Of a stretch of 64,000 nucleotides of DNA, positions 34,831 to 43,017 are shown one piece after another. The position numbers and the translations under genes were made by a program. The stretch spans positions 558,001-622,000 of the forward strand of contig JBQVOK010000001.1 in NCBI GenBank assembly GCA_052437175.1. Direction: 5' to 3'. A model generated the notes under the pieces. The model ran no database searches. It was not told the origin of the DNA and saw nothing but the letters and a program-made list of their open reading frames with translations. This DNA is from JACVCJ01 sp052437175 (GTDB lineage: Bacteria > Bacteroidota > Bacteroidia > CAIKAF01). The number at the start of each line of letters is the position of its first letter. The first letter of the stretch is position 1.

Positions 34831-35213
34831 CTTTTTACACGATTGGTTTGTTCCGCTTCCGCCTGCAGGAAGGAAAGGGTGGAGAGATACAGTTCTTCGG
34901 CCTTGCCGTCGTTCACCTGCCGGTAATTCGACAGGAAGATATCAAAGGTAAAATAGCCGTGTTCCGGCCAGGTATGGATAGAGATATGCGATTCGGTAAG
35001 ACAGATAACGCCCGTAAAACCGCCACCCGTAAAATTATGCCATACACTGCCCACGGAATGCAGGCCCAGCTCTGCGATGAGCTGCTCCCAGTGCGCCCGG
35101 ATGCCGGTACAGGTATGCAAAAGTTCAGGTTCTGCGCTGCGGGCATCGCACAAAATATGCAGACCCGGCGCATAGGTCTCTGTGGCAGAGACCATAGAGG
35201 AAAGTTCTTTCAT
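34827..35213 (-). CDS. speD: S-adenosylmethionine decarboxylase homologue (SpeD family)
   Basis: 128 residues from ATG 35213; a longer frame begins with a TTG that lies inside the -7 element. Pyruvoyl-enzyme signature ESHISIHTWPEHGY: self-cleavage between E74 and S75 would create the pyruvoyl group, and H80 is kept. The position that is Cys83 in characterised SpeD (in the motif FTCG) reads FLSN, so Ser replaces the proton-donor Cys. It could still decarboxylate SAM, or be one of the SpeD homologues that act on ornithine or arginine, as reported for other bacteria (recalled). First gene of the seven-gene operon. Confidence 0.88.
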   Translation of the reverse strand: MKELSSMVSATETYAPGLHILCDARSAEPELLHTCTGIRAHWEQLIAELGLHSVGSVWHNFTGGGFTGVICLTESHISIHTWPEHGYFTFDIFLSNYRQVNDGKAEELYLSTLSFLQAEAEQTNRVKR

Positions 35214-35225
35214 AGTTCTGAGGTC

Positions 35226-35257
35226 CAAAAGTATATAAAGATATACGTTTGCACAAG
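35226..35257 (-). promoter_or_regulatory. Promoter of the seven-gene polyamine operon
   Basis: Minus strand CTTG (35257-35254), 20-nt spacer, perfect TACTTTTG (35233-35226). The -7 element overlaps the longer candidate start of speD, excluding it. Confidence 0.8.
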
Positions 35258-35286
35258 GAGGCGGGTTATTAAATTTCGATGTTTTT

Positions 35287-35316
35287 TTTGTGCCGGCCGA
35301 TAAATCTCTACTTTTG
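35287..35316 (+). promoter_or_regulatory. Promoter of the RmlC-like epimerase gene
   Basis: TTTG (35287-35290), 18-nt spacer, perfect TACTTTTG (35309-35316), 4 nt before the ATG. Divergent to the polyamine promoter. Confidence 0.78.
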
Positions 35317-35320
35317 AACT

Positions 35321-35842
35321 ATGAAAATGACGCAGCTGCCTCTGGCCGGGGCTTTTGAAATACAACTTTTTCGTTTTGAAGACGATCGCGGGCTGTTTTT
35401 TAAACCGTTCCAGGCTTCGGCCATGCAGGAAGCAGGCATTTATTTCGAGCTGAAAGAGTCTATCTGTTCCGTTACCCATAAGCATATTGTGCGCGGTATG
35501 CATTTCCAGACCGGGGAGCACGCGCAGTGTAAACTGGTGTATTGTCCCGGCGGCGCCATCCTGGATGTGATCCTGGACATACGGCCCGGCAGTGCTACCT
35601 ACGGACAGTATTATGCTGCTGAACTTTCGGCTGCTAACGGCCGCTGTTTATACATACCCGAGGGTTTTGCCCACGGTTTTATGGCCCTGGAAGATCATTC
35701 CGTTACCTCGTACCTCATGAACCGGGAGTATGTTCCCGATGCCGATAAAGGCCTGCTGTGGAACTCCTTCGGTTTTACATGGCCGCAGGAGCCGCGTGCG
35801 GTGTCGCCCCGCGATGCGGCCTTTCCGCCTTTTGTAAAATAA
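35321..35842 (+). CDS. dTDP-4-dehydrorhamnose 3,5-epimerase-like protein (RmlC family)
   Basis: 173 residues, cupin fold: EDDRGLFFKPFQ, catalytic His in RGMHFQ, GGAILDVILDIRPGS, and YIPEGFAHGFMALED. RmlC-type enzymes epimerise C3/C5 of 4-keto-6-deoxy sugars. With rfbF/rfbG 6 kb away on the same strand, a CDP- rather than dTDP-linked substrate is plausible, but the sequence cannot decide. Its stop is directly next to the end of a convergent oxidase gene. Confidence 0.88.
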   Translation: MKMTQLPLAGAFEIQLFRFEDDRGLFFKPFQASAMQEAGIYFELKESICSVTHKHIVRGMHFQTGEHAQCKLVYCPGGAILDVILDIRPGSATYGQYYAAELSAANGRCLYIPEGFAHGFMALEDHSVTSYLMNREYVPDADKGLLWNSFGFTWPQEPRAVSPRDAAFPPFVK

Positions 35843-36901
35843 TTATCCGGCGCTGCGTTCGCGTTTGCGCCGGCGCCCGGGATCCAGTTCAGGCCAGAGT
35901 TCGCCCTGCCCGGTGATGGCGTCGCAGAGCATACGGCTTAGCAGGGGCGTCATCAGGTAGCCTTTACTGCCCAGTCCGTTCAGCACCCAGGCCTGTTGCA
36001 GACCGGGTACAGCGCCTGCATAGGGCCGGCGGTCGAAACTGGTGGGCCGTAGTCCGGCACGGTGTTCCAGCAATTCGTATGGGCCTTTGTAAAAGGATTG
36101 CAAGGCTCCGAGCAGGAAATTCAGGTCGCCCTCCTGCGGGGCCGGACTCTGGAAACCCAGCTGGTAGGTACTGCCTACTTTAAAAACACCGGGTTCGGGA
36201 TCGGGAGCGATAAAATGCTGGGTCTGGTAAATGTATTCCGGCTCGAAACCGGGCAGGCGCAGGCGAAGCAGGTCGCCCTTGAGGGGGATCAGCTCCATCT
36301 GTTGCAGGTAGGGGTTCTGGCGGGCGGCCATGCCCTCGCAGAACAGCAGCTGTTCAAAACGCAGATCGCCGTAGTGCCAGTGTCCGGCATCGAAACGGAG
36401 TTCTTCGTAACGGATGTCTTCCTGTATATACGTAACCCGGCCGGCAAATTGTGTTTCCGTGGCCTGCAGAAAGGCTTTTCCGTCGGCTACGCCGCTGTGG
36501 TAGAGCAATCCGCCGCCGAAAGGTGCTTTTATGGCCGTATCGGGCGCATCCATAACGGGAGAAAGGTATTCGGGGTGTTCCAGGCAGCGTTTCTGCCAGT
36601 CGCCCCGGTAATGATCATTAGGAAAGACCCGGAAAATGGGCATGGGATCATAAAAAGGGACGCCGCTGGCCGTTTGCAGTTCCCTGTAAAAACGGTGGGC
36701 TTCGTCTGCAAATTCCATTCCGCGCCATCCCGGCAGCAGGTGTTTGGGCGCAAAGGGATTCAGCAGTCCGGCCGCTACCCGGCTGGAATCGGACTCCCGG
36801 GTCTTCGAAAGCAGCACCACGCTGTAACCCAGTGCGGCCAGGCGCAGCGCCATGGTACTGCCCGCCACTCCCGAGCCGATGATCCCTGCGTAATACTTCA
36901 T
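35843..36901 (-). CDS. DAO-family FAD-dependent oxidoreductase
   Basis: 352 residues. N-terminal FAD motif GIIGSGVAGSTMALRLA, and the C-terminal DAO signature near LRPTSFDRRPYAGAVPG and VLNGLGSKGYLMTP. Related to glycine or D-amino-acid oxidases; substrate unknown. Cytoplasmic. Its promoter (-7 TATTTTTG at 36913-36906) puts the start codon 4 nt after the element. Confidence 0.88.
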   Translation of the reverse strand: MKYYAGIIGSGVAGSTMALRLAALGYSVVLLSKTRESDSSRVAAGLLNPFAPKHLLPGWRGMEFADEAHRFYRELQTASGVPFYDPMPIFRVFPNDHYRGDWQKRCLEHPEYLSPVMDAPDTAIKAPFGGGLLYHSGVADGKAFLQATETQFAGRVTYIQEDIRYEELRFDAGHWHYGDLRFEQLLFCEGMAARQNPYLQQMELIPLKGDLLRLRLPGFEPEYIYQTQHFIAPDPEPGVFKVGSTYQLGFQSPAPQEGDLNFLLGALQSFYKGPYELLEHRAGLRPTSFDRRPYAGAVPGLQQAWVLNGLGSKGYLMTPLLSRMLCDAITGQGELWPELDPGRRRKRERSAG

Positions 36902-36905
36902 GCCG

Positions 36906-36913
36906 CAAAAATA
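36906..36913 (-). promoter_or_regulatory. -7 element of the DAO-family oxidase gene
   Basis: Perfect TATTTTTG on the minus strand, 4 nt before the ATG. No clear -33. Confidence 0.55.
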
Positions 36914-36972
36914 GAGGAAGCAAAACGTTAATTTTATGTTTATGCTTAAAAAAATGCCAAGTTTCGCGTTTG

Positions 36973-37004
36973 TTTGTAATGCAGCACAAAAAATTTTAGC
37001 TTTG
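36973..37004 (+). promoter_or_regulatory. Promoter of the TPR gene
   Basis: TTTG (36973-36976), 20-nt spacer, perfect TAGCTTTG (36997-37004), 5 nt before the ATG. Confidence 0.8.
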
Positions 37005-37009
37005 TTTCT

Positions 37010-38764
37010 ATGCGATTTTTGAATGGATTCCTGATCATATTGTCATGCACGGCCGCCACTGTAACGGTCCGGGCCCAGAAGGGAAAGGACCGGGCAGGCA
37101 ATGATGCGGCACAGCGTGTACCGGCACAGGACCCTATACCCGATAAGGTACAGGAGGAACGCGATTACCTGCAGGCCGTTACGGAACGCATACTGGGCAA
37201 TAAGGTCACCGGCCTGGCGCTTACGGCCGGGTTTGTAAAGAAATACCCTAAGAATGCTGCCGGCTTTGCCCTGCTGGGCGATTTTTACCTCGAGAACGGG
37301 AATACATCGCAGGCCATTGCTGCTTACCAGGATGCCATTAAACTGGACGAGACCGAAAAATGGTTCTCTTTTAAACTGGCCGAGGCCTATACTTCGCAGC
37401 TGATGTTCAAAGAGGCCATCGGCGTGTATGAGGACGTGTTCCGGCGTATGCCCGAAGATCCGCGGCCCCTCTTTTACGTGACCAATATTTACCGCGAACT
37501 GAAACAATATGGCAGTGCGGCCCAGACCCTCGAAAAAATAAAGCAGTCCGTGGGTAATTCCTATGAACTCTCCAACGACCTGCAGAATATGTACTTCCTG
37601 GACAAGAATTACCGCGCGTCCATGAACGAGCTGGAGAACCTGCGCAAACAATACCCAGACGACGTTACCCTGTACGGCAAGGCGGCAGAACTGTATATGT
37701 TGCTGGGCCAGAAGGAAAAGGCTATGGAACAGTACCAGGAAGTGCTGAAACGGAACCCGAACGACGGACAGATACACCTTTCGCTGGCCGGATTTTACCT
37801 GGAACAGAAGAACTGGGAAAAGAGCATTTTTCACCTTTCAGCGGCCATGTCCAATGCGGGTATCGATATCGATAAAAAAGTAGCCATACTGCTCTCTCTC
37901 ATTGAGATAAATGCCGCCCTGGAGCAGAAATACAGCAAAGATATCGGGCCGATGCTCCAGAGCCTGCTGTACACGCATCCTTCCGAGCCCAAGGCATACA
38001 GCATTGCAGGCGATTATTACATGAGCGTATACCGATATGCTGCCGCCGATTCTATGTTCCTGCAGGTGCTGGACTACGATAAGAACAAACTGCCGGTATG
38101 GTCGCAGGCCCTGTATATAGAACGGCTTACCGAAAACTGGAAAGCGCTGGACCGCCTTTCCGAAGAAGCGCTGGAAACCTTCCCGAATAACCCGGAGCCT
38201 TATTTGTACAAGGGGGTGGCTCTCAGTTTCCTGGGACGTAAAGAAGAAGCACGTTCCATGCTGGAGAGCGGCAAGGCCCTGGTACTGAATTCTGCCGCGC
38301 TGCGTTCGGCCTTCAGCGCAGCCCTGGGCGATCATTACGCGCGGGAAGGAAACAAGTCCGAAGCCCTGAAAATGTACAACGAAGCCCTGAAGGAAGACGG
38401 GGCCAATGCCGATGCCATGCTGCGTAAGGCCGCTTTCCTGCTGCAGGAGAATGGTGAAATTCAACAGGCTGAAAATTTGATAAATACGGCAGAAAAGCAA
38501 AGTGCCGACCTCTTTTCTTTCTATGCTGTGAAGGGATTATTATTTTTGCGCCGCAATAATTTGCAGGGAGCAAAGGACATGATGGCGTCCGTGAGCCGTT
38601 TCGGCGGCGAAGGATCGGCCCTGGGACTGGAATTGTCGGGAGACATTGCGGCCCGGGAAGGAAAAAATGAGGACGCCGTTAAACTCTGGGAACTGGCCCG
38701 GGTCAGATCAGGAGGGAGTCCCTGGCTTCTGCGCAAAATTGCAGCCCGGAAATATGTTGATTGA
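37010..38764 (+). CDS. Tetratricopeptide-repeat protein, exported
   Basis: 584 residues. Signal peptide ending TVRAQK. Multiple TPR units, for example GFALLGDFYLENGNTSQAIAAYQDAIKLD, LYGKAAELYMLLGQKEKAMEQYQEVLKRNPNDG and EPYLYKGVALSFLGRKEEARSML. A periplasmic or outer-membrane-associated scaffold is likely. In many Bacteroidota a TPR protein precedes a DUF4292 lipoprotein, as here; the next gene starts 3 nt after the stop, so they form one transcript. Confidence 0.9.
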   Translation: MRFLNGFLIILSCTAATVTVRAQKGKDRAGNDAAQRVPAQDPIPDKVQEERDYLQAVTERILGNKVTGLALTAGFVKKYPKNAAGFALLGDFYLENGNTSQAIAAYQDAIKLDETEKWFSFKLAEAYTSQLMFKEAIGVYEDVFRRMPEDPRPLFYVTNIYRELKQYGSAAQTLEKIKQSVGNSYELSNDLQNMYFLDKNYRASMNELENLRKQYPDDVTLYGKAAELYMLLGQKEKAMEQYQEVLKRNPNDGQIHLSLAGFYLEQKNWEKSIFHLSAAMSNAGIDIDKKVAILLSLIEINAALEQKYSKDIGPMLQSLLYTHPSEPKAYSIAGDYYMSVYRYAAADSMFLQVLDYDKNKLPVWSQALYIERLTENWKALDRLSEEALETFPNNPEPYLYKGVALSFLGRKEEARSMLESGKALVLNSAALRSAFSAALGDHYAREGNKSEALKMYNEALKEDGANADAMLRKAAFLLQENGEIQQAENLINTAEKQSADLFSFYAVKGLLFLRRNNLQGAKDMMASVSRFGGEGSALGLELSGDIAAREGKNEDAVKLWELARVRSGGSPWLLRKIAARKYVD

Positions 38765-38767
38765 TCT

Positions 38768-39616
38768 ATGCGTATAAAATTATACACTATACTCTTTATT
38801 AGCGCTTTAACAACCCTGTCATGCGCCACCCGCCGCAACTCGGGAACCCCGCTTAACAACCAGCAGGGACAAAACGACGCTGTGGCCAATATGGCCCTGA
38901 ACAAAGACGCAGAAGCTTTCTGGCGCCTGGCCGACAGTTCTGCGCGTCGTTTCCGCCTTATCAGCGCCCGCTTTACCGCCACCATTACCGATGCCGACGG
39001 CAAGGAACAAAGTGTGAAAGGAAAACTGAAAGCCTGCCGCGACAGCGTGATCTGGGCCTCGCTTACGCCTTTCGGACTGGAAGTGGCCCGTTTGCGTGCC
39101 GATAAAAGCAGTTTCGGCTTCATCGATTTTTTCAATAAAAAATACTTCTCCGGCGACTATACCTACCTGAAAGAACTGGCCGGTTACGATCTCGACTTTT
39201 ATTCCCTGCAGGCCCTGGTACTGGGTGTACACGATTTCCGCGGAGACCGCAACAGCCTGGCTCCCGGTAAAAGCGAAGAGACCTGGGTGGTGAGCGAAAA
39301 AGGCCTGCTGCGCGGCGAAATGCGTATCCCCGACAAAAAAGTCTGGTTCGCCAAGGAGAACCTGGTGCCTTACCGCATGGAATATTCCGACTGGAAAACG
39401 GGCGACCGCGTGGAAAGCGATTTCCAGACCATGCAGGTGTACAACAACAAGGTGATTTTCCCGGCCCGTCTTATCGTATCTGTAAAAACGGAAAAGAAAA
39501 AATTCAAGGCCGATATCGATTTTCGTTCCATCGATTTCGAAGATCCCGAAACGGAGTTCTACTTCAGCATTCCGGAAGGATACCAGCCCATCGAGATCAA
39601 AAAACAGGATAAATAA
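38768..39616 (+). CDS. DUF4292 lipoprotein (LolB/LolA-like fold)
   Basis: 282 residues. Signal peptide with lipobox TTLSC (Cys19), then a DUF4292 domain: FRLISARFTATITDADGKEQSVKGKLKACRDSVIWASLTP ... LELARL-type beta strands. The repeated 'single antiparallel half-barrel' pattern suggests a LolA/LolB-like lipid or lipoprotein carrier (inference). In relatives it is usually followed by a murein-hydrolase activator; here a symporter follows 6 nt later. Confidence 0.88.
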   Translation: MRIKLYTILFISALTTLSCATRRNSGTPLNNQQGQNDAVANMALNKDAEAFWRLADSSARRFRLISARFTATITDADGKEQSVKGKLKACRDSVIWASLTPFGLEVARLRADKSSFGFIDFFNKKYFSGDYTYLKELAGYDLDFYSLQALVLGVHDFRGDRNSLAPGKSEETWVVSEKGLLRGEMRIPDKKVWFAKENLVPYRMEYSDWKTGDRVESDFQTMQVYNNKVIFPARLIVSVKTEKKKFKADIDFRSIDFEDPETEFYFSIPEGYQPIEIKKQDK

Positions 39617-39622
39617 GCGTAT

Positions 39623-41095
39623 ATGGAGCCGGTTTGGGTAGTTGCAGTCCTCGTTTCCTATTTTGCCGTCCTGCTTATTATTGCCTGGTTCACCTCGCGT
39701 AACGCCGATACGGCAACTTTTTTTACGGGAAACCGGCAATCGCCCTGGTACCTGGTGGCCTTTGGCATGATCGGGGCCTCACTTTCGGGCGTTACCTTTA
39801 TTTCGGTCCCCGGCGCCGTACTGAACGAAAGTATGGCCTATATGCAGGTGGTTTTCGGCTATATCCTGGGCTATATGGTCATCGGTACCATACTGATGCC
39901 CCTGTATTACCGGCTCAATGTCATTTCCATCTACACCTACCTGAAGCAGCGCCTGGGCCCGGTGAGCTACAAAACGGGTTCGGCCTTCTTTATCCTTTCG
40001 CGTACCATGGGTTCGGCCATGCGCCTGTACCTGGCCACGATCGTACTGCAGCTGTTCCTTTTCGATTCACTGAATATCCCCTATTACATAACAGCCATTA
40101 CCACCATACTGCTGATCTGGGTGTATACATTCAAGGGCGGAATTAAGACCATTGTGTATACAGATACGTTCCAGACCTTTTTCCTGGTAAGTTCCGTATT
40201 CATTACCGTGTTCATTATCGCCGACCGCCTGGGCTGGTCTGCCTCCGACGTGTGGAATAACCTGAGTGCACAGGGCTATACAAAAATGATCTTCCTGGAC
40301 GATTATAAATCGCCGCTCTTTTTTCCCAAACAGTTCTTCGGCGGTATGTTCATTGCCATTGCCATGACCGGGCTGGACCAGGACCTGATGCAGAAGAACC
40401 TGACCTGCCGCAACATCGGAGAGGCACAGCGTAACATGTTCTCCTTTACCATTGTAATGACCATTGTTACCTTCTTTTTTATGATCCTGGGCGGACTGCT
40501 CTATGCCTATGCGGCTGCCAACCCGGTAGAACTGCCCCTGAACGATGCCGGTAAGGTGGCCACCGACAAGGTATTCCCCACACTGGCCTTTGGTGAGTTC
40601 GGTACCCTGGCGGCCGTATTCTTCCTGCTGGGCATCACCGCCTCTTCCTACGCCAGTGCCGACAGTGCCCTGGCGGCCCTCACCACCGGGTTCTGTATCG
40701 ACTTCCTCGATTTCGAGAACCGCGACGAAACTTACCGCCGCAAGCGTAAATGGTGGGTACACATAGGCTTTTCCCTGTTATTCCTGGTAATCATACTGGT
40801 GGTGAAAGAATTAAAAGCGGATAGCCTCATCAAAACCATCCTGAAAGTGGCCGCCTATACCTATGGGCCGCTGCTGGGACTCTTCGCTTTTGGAATTTTT
40901 ACGAAAAAAAAAGTATACGATGCCCTGGTTCCCTTCGTTTGTATACTGTCACCGGTGCTCTGTTACCTGCTGGACGCCTTTTCCGTTGACTGGTTCAACG
41001 GGTATGTGTTCGGGTACGAAATGCTTATTCTGAATGGTATGATTACCTTTGCAGGGTTATGGGCTGTTTCCCGCAGGACGGAAAAAGCGGAATAA
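39623..41095 (+). CDS. Sodium:solute symporter (SSS family)
   Basis: 490 residues with about 13 membrane helices. FFTGNRQSPWYLVAFGMIGASLSGVTFISVPG near the start is the SSS signature region with the Na+-binding Ser/Thr, and the helix-7/8 region contains FGGMFIAIAMTGLDQDLMQKNLTCR. The solute cannot be read from sequence; SSS members move sugars, amino acids, sialic acid or vitamins. Co-directional with the DUF4292 gene, separated by 6 nt. Confidence 0.9.
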   Translation: MEPVWVVAVLVSYFAVLLIIAWFTSRNADTATFFTGNRQSPWYLVAFGMIGASLSGVTFISVPGAVLNESMAYMQVVFGYILGYMVIGTILMPLYYRLNVISIYTYLKQRLGPVSYKTGSAFFILSRTMGSAMRLYLATIVLQLFLFDSLNIPYYITAITTILLIWVYTFKGGIKTIVYTDTFQTFFLVSSVFITVFIIADRLGWSASDVWNNLSAQGYTKMIFLDDYKSPLFFPKQFFGGMFIAIAMTGLDQDLMQKNLTCRNIGEAQRNMFSFTIVMTIVTFFFMILGGLLYAYAAANPVELPLNDAGKVATDKVFPTLAFGEFGTLAAVFFLLGITASSYASADSALAALTTGFCIDFLDFENRDETYRRKRKWWVHIGFSLLFLVIILVVKELKADSLIKTILKVAAYTYGPLLGLFAFGIFTKKKVYDALVPFVCILSPVLCYLLDAFSVDWFNGYVFGYEMLILNGMITFAGLWAVSRRTEKAE

Positions 41096-41127
41096 TTTTT
41101 GTGTTGAATACGTTAAATAGACTGGGT

Positions 41128-42222
41128 ATGAAAAAGTGGATACTGAGCCTTACGGCTATCGGATGTGTTTCGGGTATGAGCGCACAAACGCTTAAAGTGA
41201 GTACAGAGCCCGATAAAAAGGGCAAAGCGGTAACGATACCGGCTTACCTGCCCCGGCAGGAACTGCGGATAGAATTTACCGTGCTGCACGAAGAATTTAC
41301 CAAAGGCGAACTGGCCGAATTTACGCCGCGCTATTTTAGTTCGGCATCCTATATTAAAGAATCGGGCAGACGTTATTCCATAAAGAATGTAACGATAAAA
41401 CCGCTGGTGGGGGCCGATAAGGCCAGCCTGTACTATCTGCAGCCCGGCGAAGGTACGGTACTCGATCTCACAGAAACGGGCATTCTGCGTTCTGTAAACT
41501 GCAACGGGGCCGGGGAAACAAAAGAAGAAGTGCAGGACGTTCGTAAAACGATACAGCAGAACAAACGTTCGGGGGCCTATCCCATGCTGAGTATGGTTAC
41601 GCGCCTGGATACGGTGATCACCCGCGAAATATCGGTGGACAGTACCATCATAGAGCGCCGCAGGATCAATCGTGTATGGGTAAAGAACGACCCGGAGTCG
41701 CTGGCCAAAGAGATCATTGAAAAGATAAACGATATCCGCGAAAAGAAATATTTCCTGGTCACCGGCCCGGAAGATGTAATGATCGACGGTACAGGCATAC
41801 AGGCCTCCGTGCGTGAACTGGACCTGCTGGAGCAGCAATACCTGGAAATGTTCTTCGGACATACCACCGCAGTAAGCGAGACCCGTAGTTTTACCGTATA
41901 TCCCACTTCGAAAAAAGAAGAGGAGTTCAGCCTGGGTTCTTTTTCCCCGGCAGAAGCCTGGGGCGGGAATACCATGCCGGTTAAAGTGACGTTAAAAGCA
42001 GAAGCTGCCGCACCCGGTCAGAACGGTCCCGGTATGGGACTGCCGGTGGCCGTACCGGCCCGTACCGAAGTGTCGGTAAGCGTCGGAAATACAGTGTATG
42101 CAAGCGAAATAATGCCCATTACCCAAAAGGGCAGTATACAGTATCTGCCCCTGGGCGGATGGAAAAAAGTACAGTTACTTTTTAATGAAAATACAGGGGC
42201 GCTGCTCAATATTGGAAATTGA
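41128..42222 (+). CDS. DUF4831 protein, exported
   Basis: 364 residues from ATG 41128 (MKKWILSLTAIGCVSG, signal peptide ending SAQ); the longer frame upstream overlaps the symporter gene. Typical DUF4831 segments: IPAYLPRQELRIEFTVLHE, KFLVTGPEDV-type motif (FLVTGPEDVMIDG), FFGHT. The function of this family is unknown; members occur widely in Bacteroidota and are probably periplasmic. Followed after about 60 nt by a new promoter. Confidence 0.85.
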   Translation: MKKWILSLTAIGCVSGMSAQTLKVSTEPDKKGKAVTIPAYLPRQELRIEFTVLHEEFTKGELAEFTPRYFSSASYIKESGRRYSIKNVTIKPLVGADKASLYYLQPGEGTVLDLTETGILRSVNCNGAGETKEEVQDVRKTIQQNKRSGAYPMLSMVTRLDTVITREISVDSTIIERRRINRVWVKNDPESLAKEIIEKINDIREKKYFLVTGPEDVMIDGTGIQASVRELDLLEQQYLEMFFGHTTAVSETRSFTVYPTSKKEEEFSLGSFSPAEAWGGNTMPVKVTLKAEAAAPGQNGPGMGLPVAVPARTEVSVSVGNTVYASEIMPITQKGSIQYLPLGGWKKVQLLFNENTGALLNIGN

Positions 42223-42246
42223 TGTTTTCTTTTTAAAACATTCCGT

Positions 42247-42254
42247 TACATTTG
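42247..42254 (+). promoter_or_regulatory. -7 element of the FKBP pair
   Basis: Perfect TACATTTG, 28 nt before the ATG of the first isomerase gene. The -33 is only partly conserved. Confidence 0.55.
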
Positions 42255-42282
42255 CATTTCTGTAAAAATGTAATCTATTAGA

Positions 42283-42999
42283 ATGAAAACCTCAAAATTA
42301 TCTGTTTTAATTGCCGGTCTCAGTATGGCAGTTATGTCTTGCGGTGATAAAAAACCGGAAGTTGTGCTCAACGAGAGTAAAGATTCCTTAAGTTATGCTT
42401 TTGGCGTGAACCTGGGTAAAGACATAGGTTCCAGCTTAAAGAACGATAACGTGGAACTGACGCCGGAGTTGTTTTCCCAGGGTTTTCTCCATGGTTTGCT
42501 CGATTCAGGCGTGATCCTGTCTGAGAACGAGATCCAGAAGATCATTTATGGTTTCCAGATGAAACGCCAGCAGGAAATGATGGCCAAGAACGCCAACCAG
42601 GCTGCTCCTAACCGTGCCGCCGGTGAAGCTTTCCTCACCAACAACCGTACCGCCGAAGGTGTAAAGGTTACCGCGAGCGGTCTGCAGTATAAAGTGATCA
42701 AGGAAGGTAAAGGCGCCAAACCGGGTCCGGCCTCACAGGTAAAAGTAAATTATAAAGGAAGCCTGCTCAGCGGCGAAGTGTTCGACAGTTCTTACGACCG
42801 CGGTGAACCCGCCGTACTGGGCCTGAACCAGGTGATTCCGGGCTGGACCGAAGGTCTGCAGCTGATGTCACCGGGTGCCAAATACATCCTGTACATACCG
42901 GCTGACCTGGGCTATGGCGATAATGTTGACCCCAATGGTCCGATCCCTGCCGGCTCTACGCTCATTTTCGAAGTGGAACTTCTCGAAGTACTTAACTAA
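42283..42999 (+). CDS. FKBP-type peptidyl-prolyl isomerase lipoprotein
   Basis: 238 residues. Lipobox AVMSC (Cys20), an FkpA-like N-terminal dimerisation region (DSLSYAFGVNLGKDIGSSL), a coiled linker, and a C-terminal FKBP domain (SQVKVNYKGSLLSGEVFDSSYDRGEPAVLGLNQVIPGWTEGLQLM ... VELLEV). Acts on proline peptide bonds and as chaperone in the periplasm. The neighbour at 43018 is a closely similar paralogue. Confidence 0.94.
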   Translation: MKTSKLSVLIAGLSMAVMSCGDKKPEVVLNESKDSLSYAFGVNLGKDIGSSLKNDNVELTPELFSQGFLHGLLDSGVILSENEIQKIIYGFQMKRQQEMMAKNANQAAPNRAAGEAFLTNNRTAEGVKVTASGLQYKVIKEGKGAKPGPASQVKVNYKGSLLSGEVFDSSYDRGEPAVLGLNQVIPGWTEGLQLMSPGAKYILYIPADLGYGDNVDPNGPIPAGSTLIFEVELLEVLN

Positions 43000-43017
43000 T
43001 CCCAAACGCTGTAAACT

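Noticed and set aside
33700..34926. 408-codon plus-strand frame
   Set aside because: Shadow of the DUF4178 gene, whose zinc ribbon and overlaps with speD prove the minus strand.
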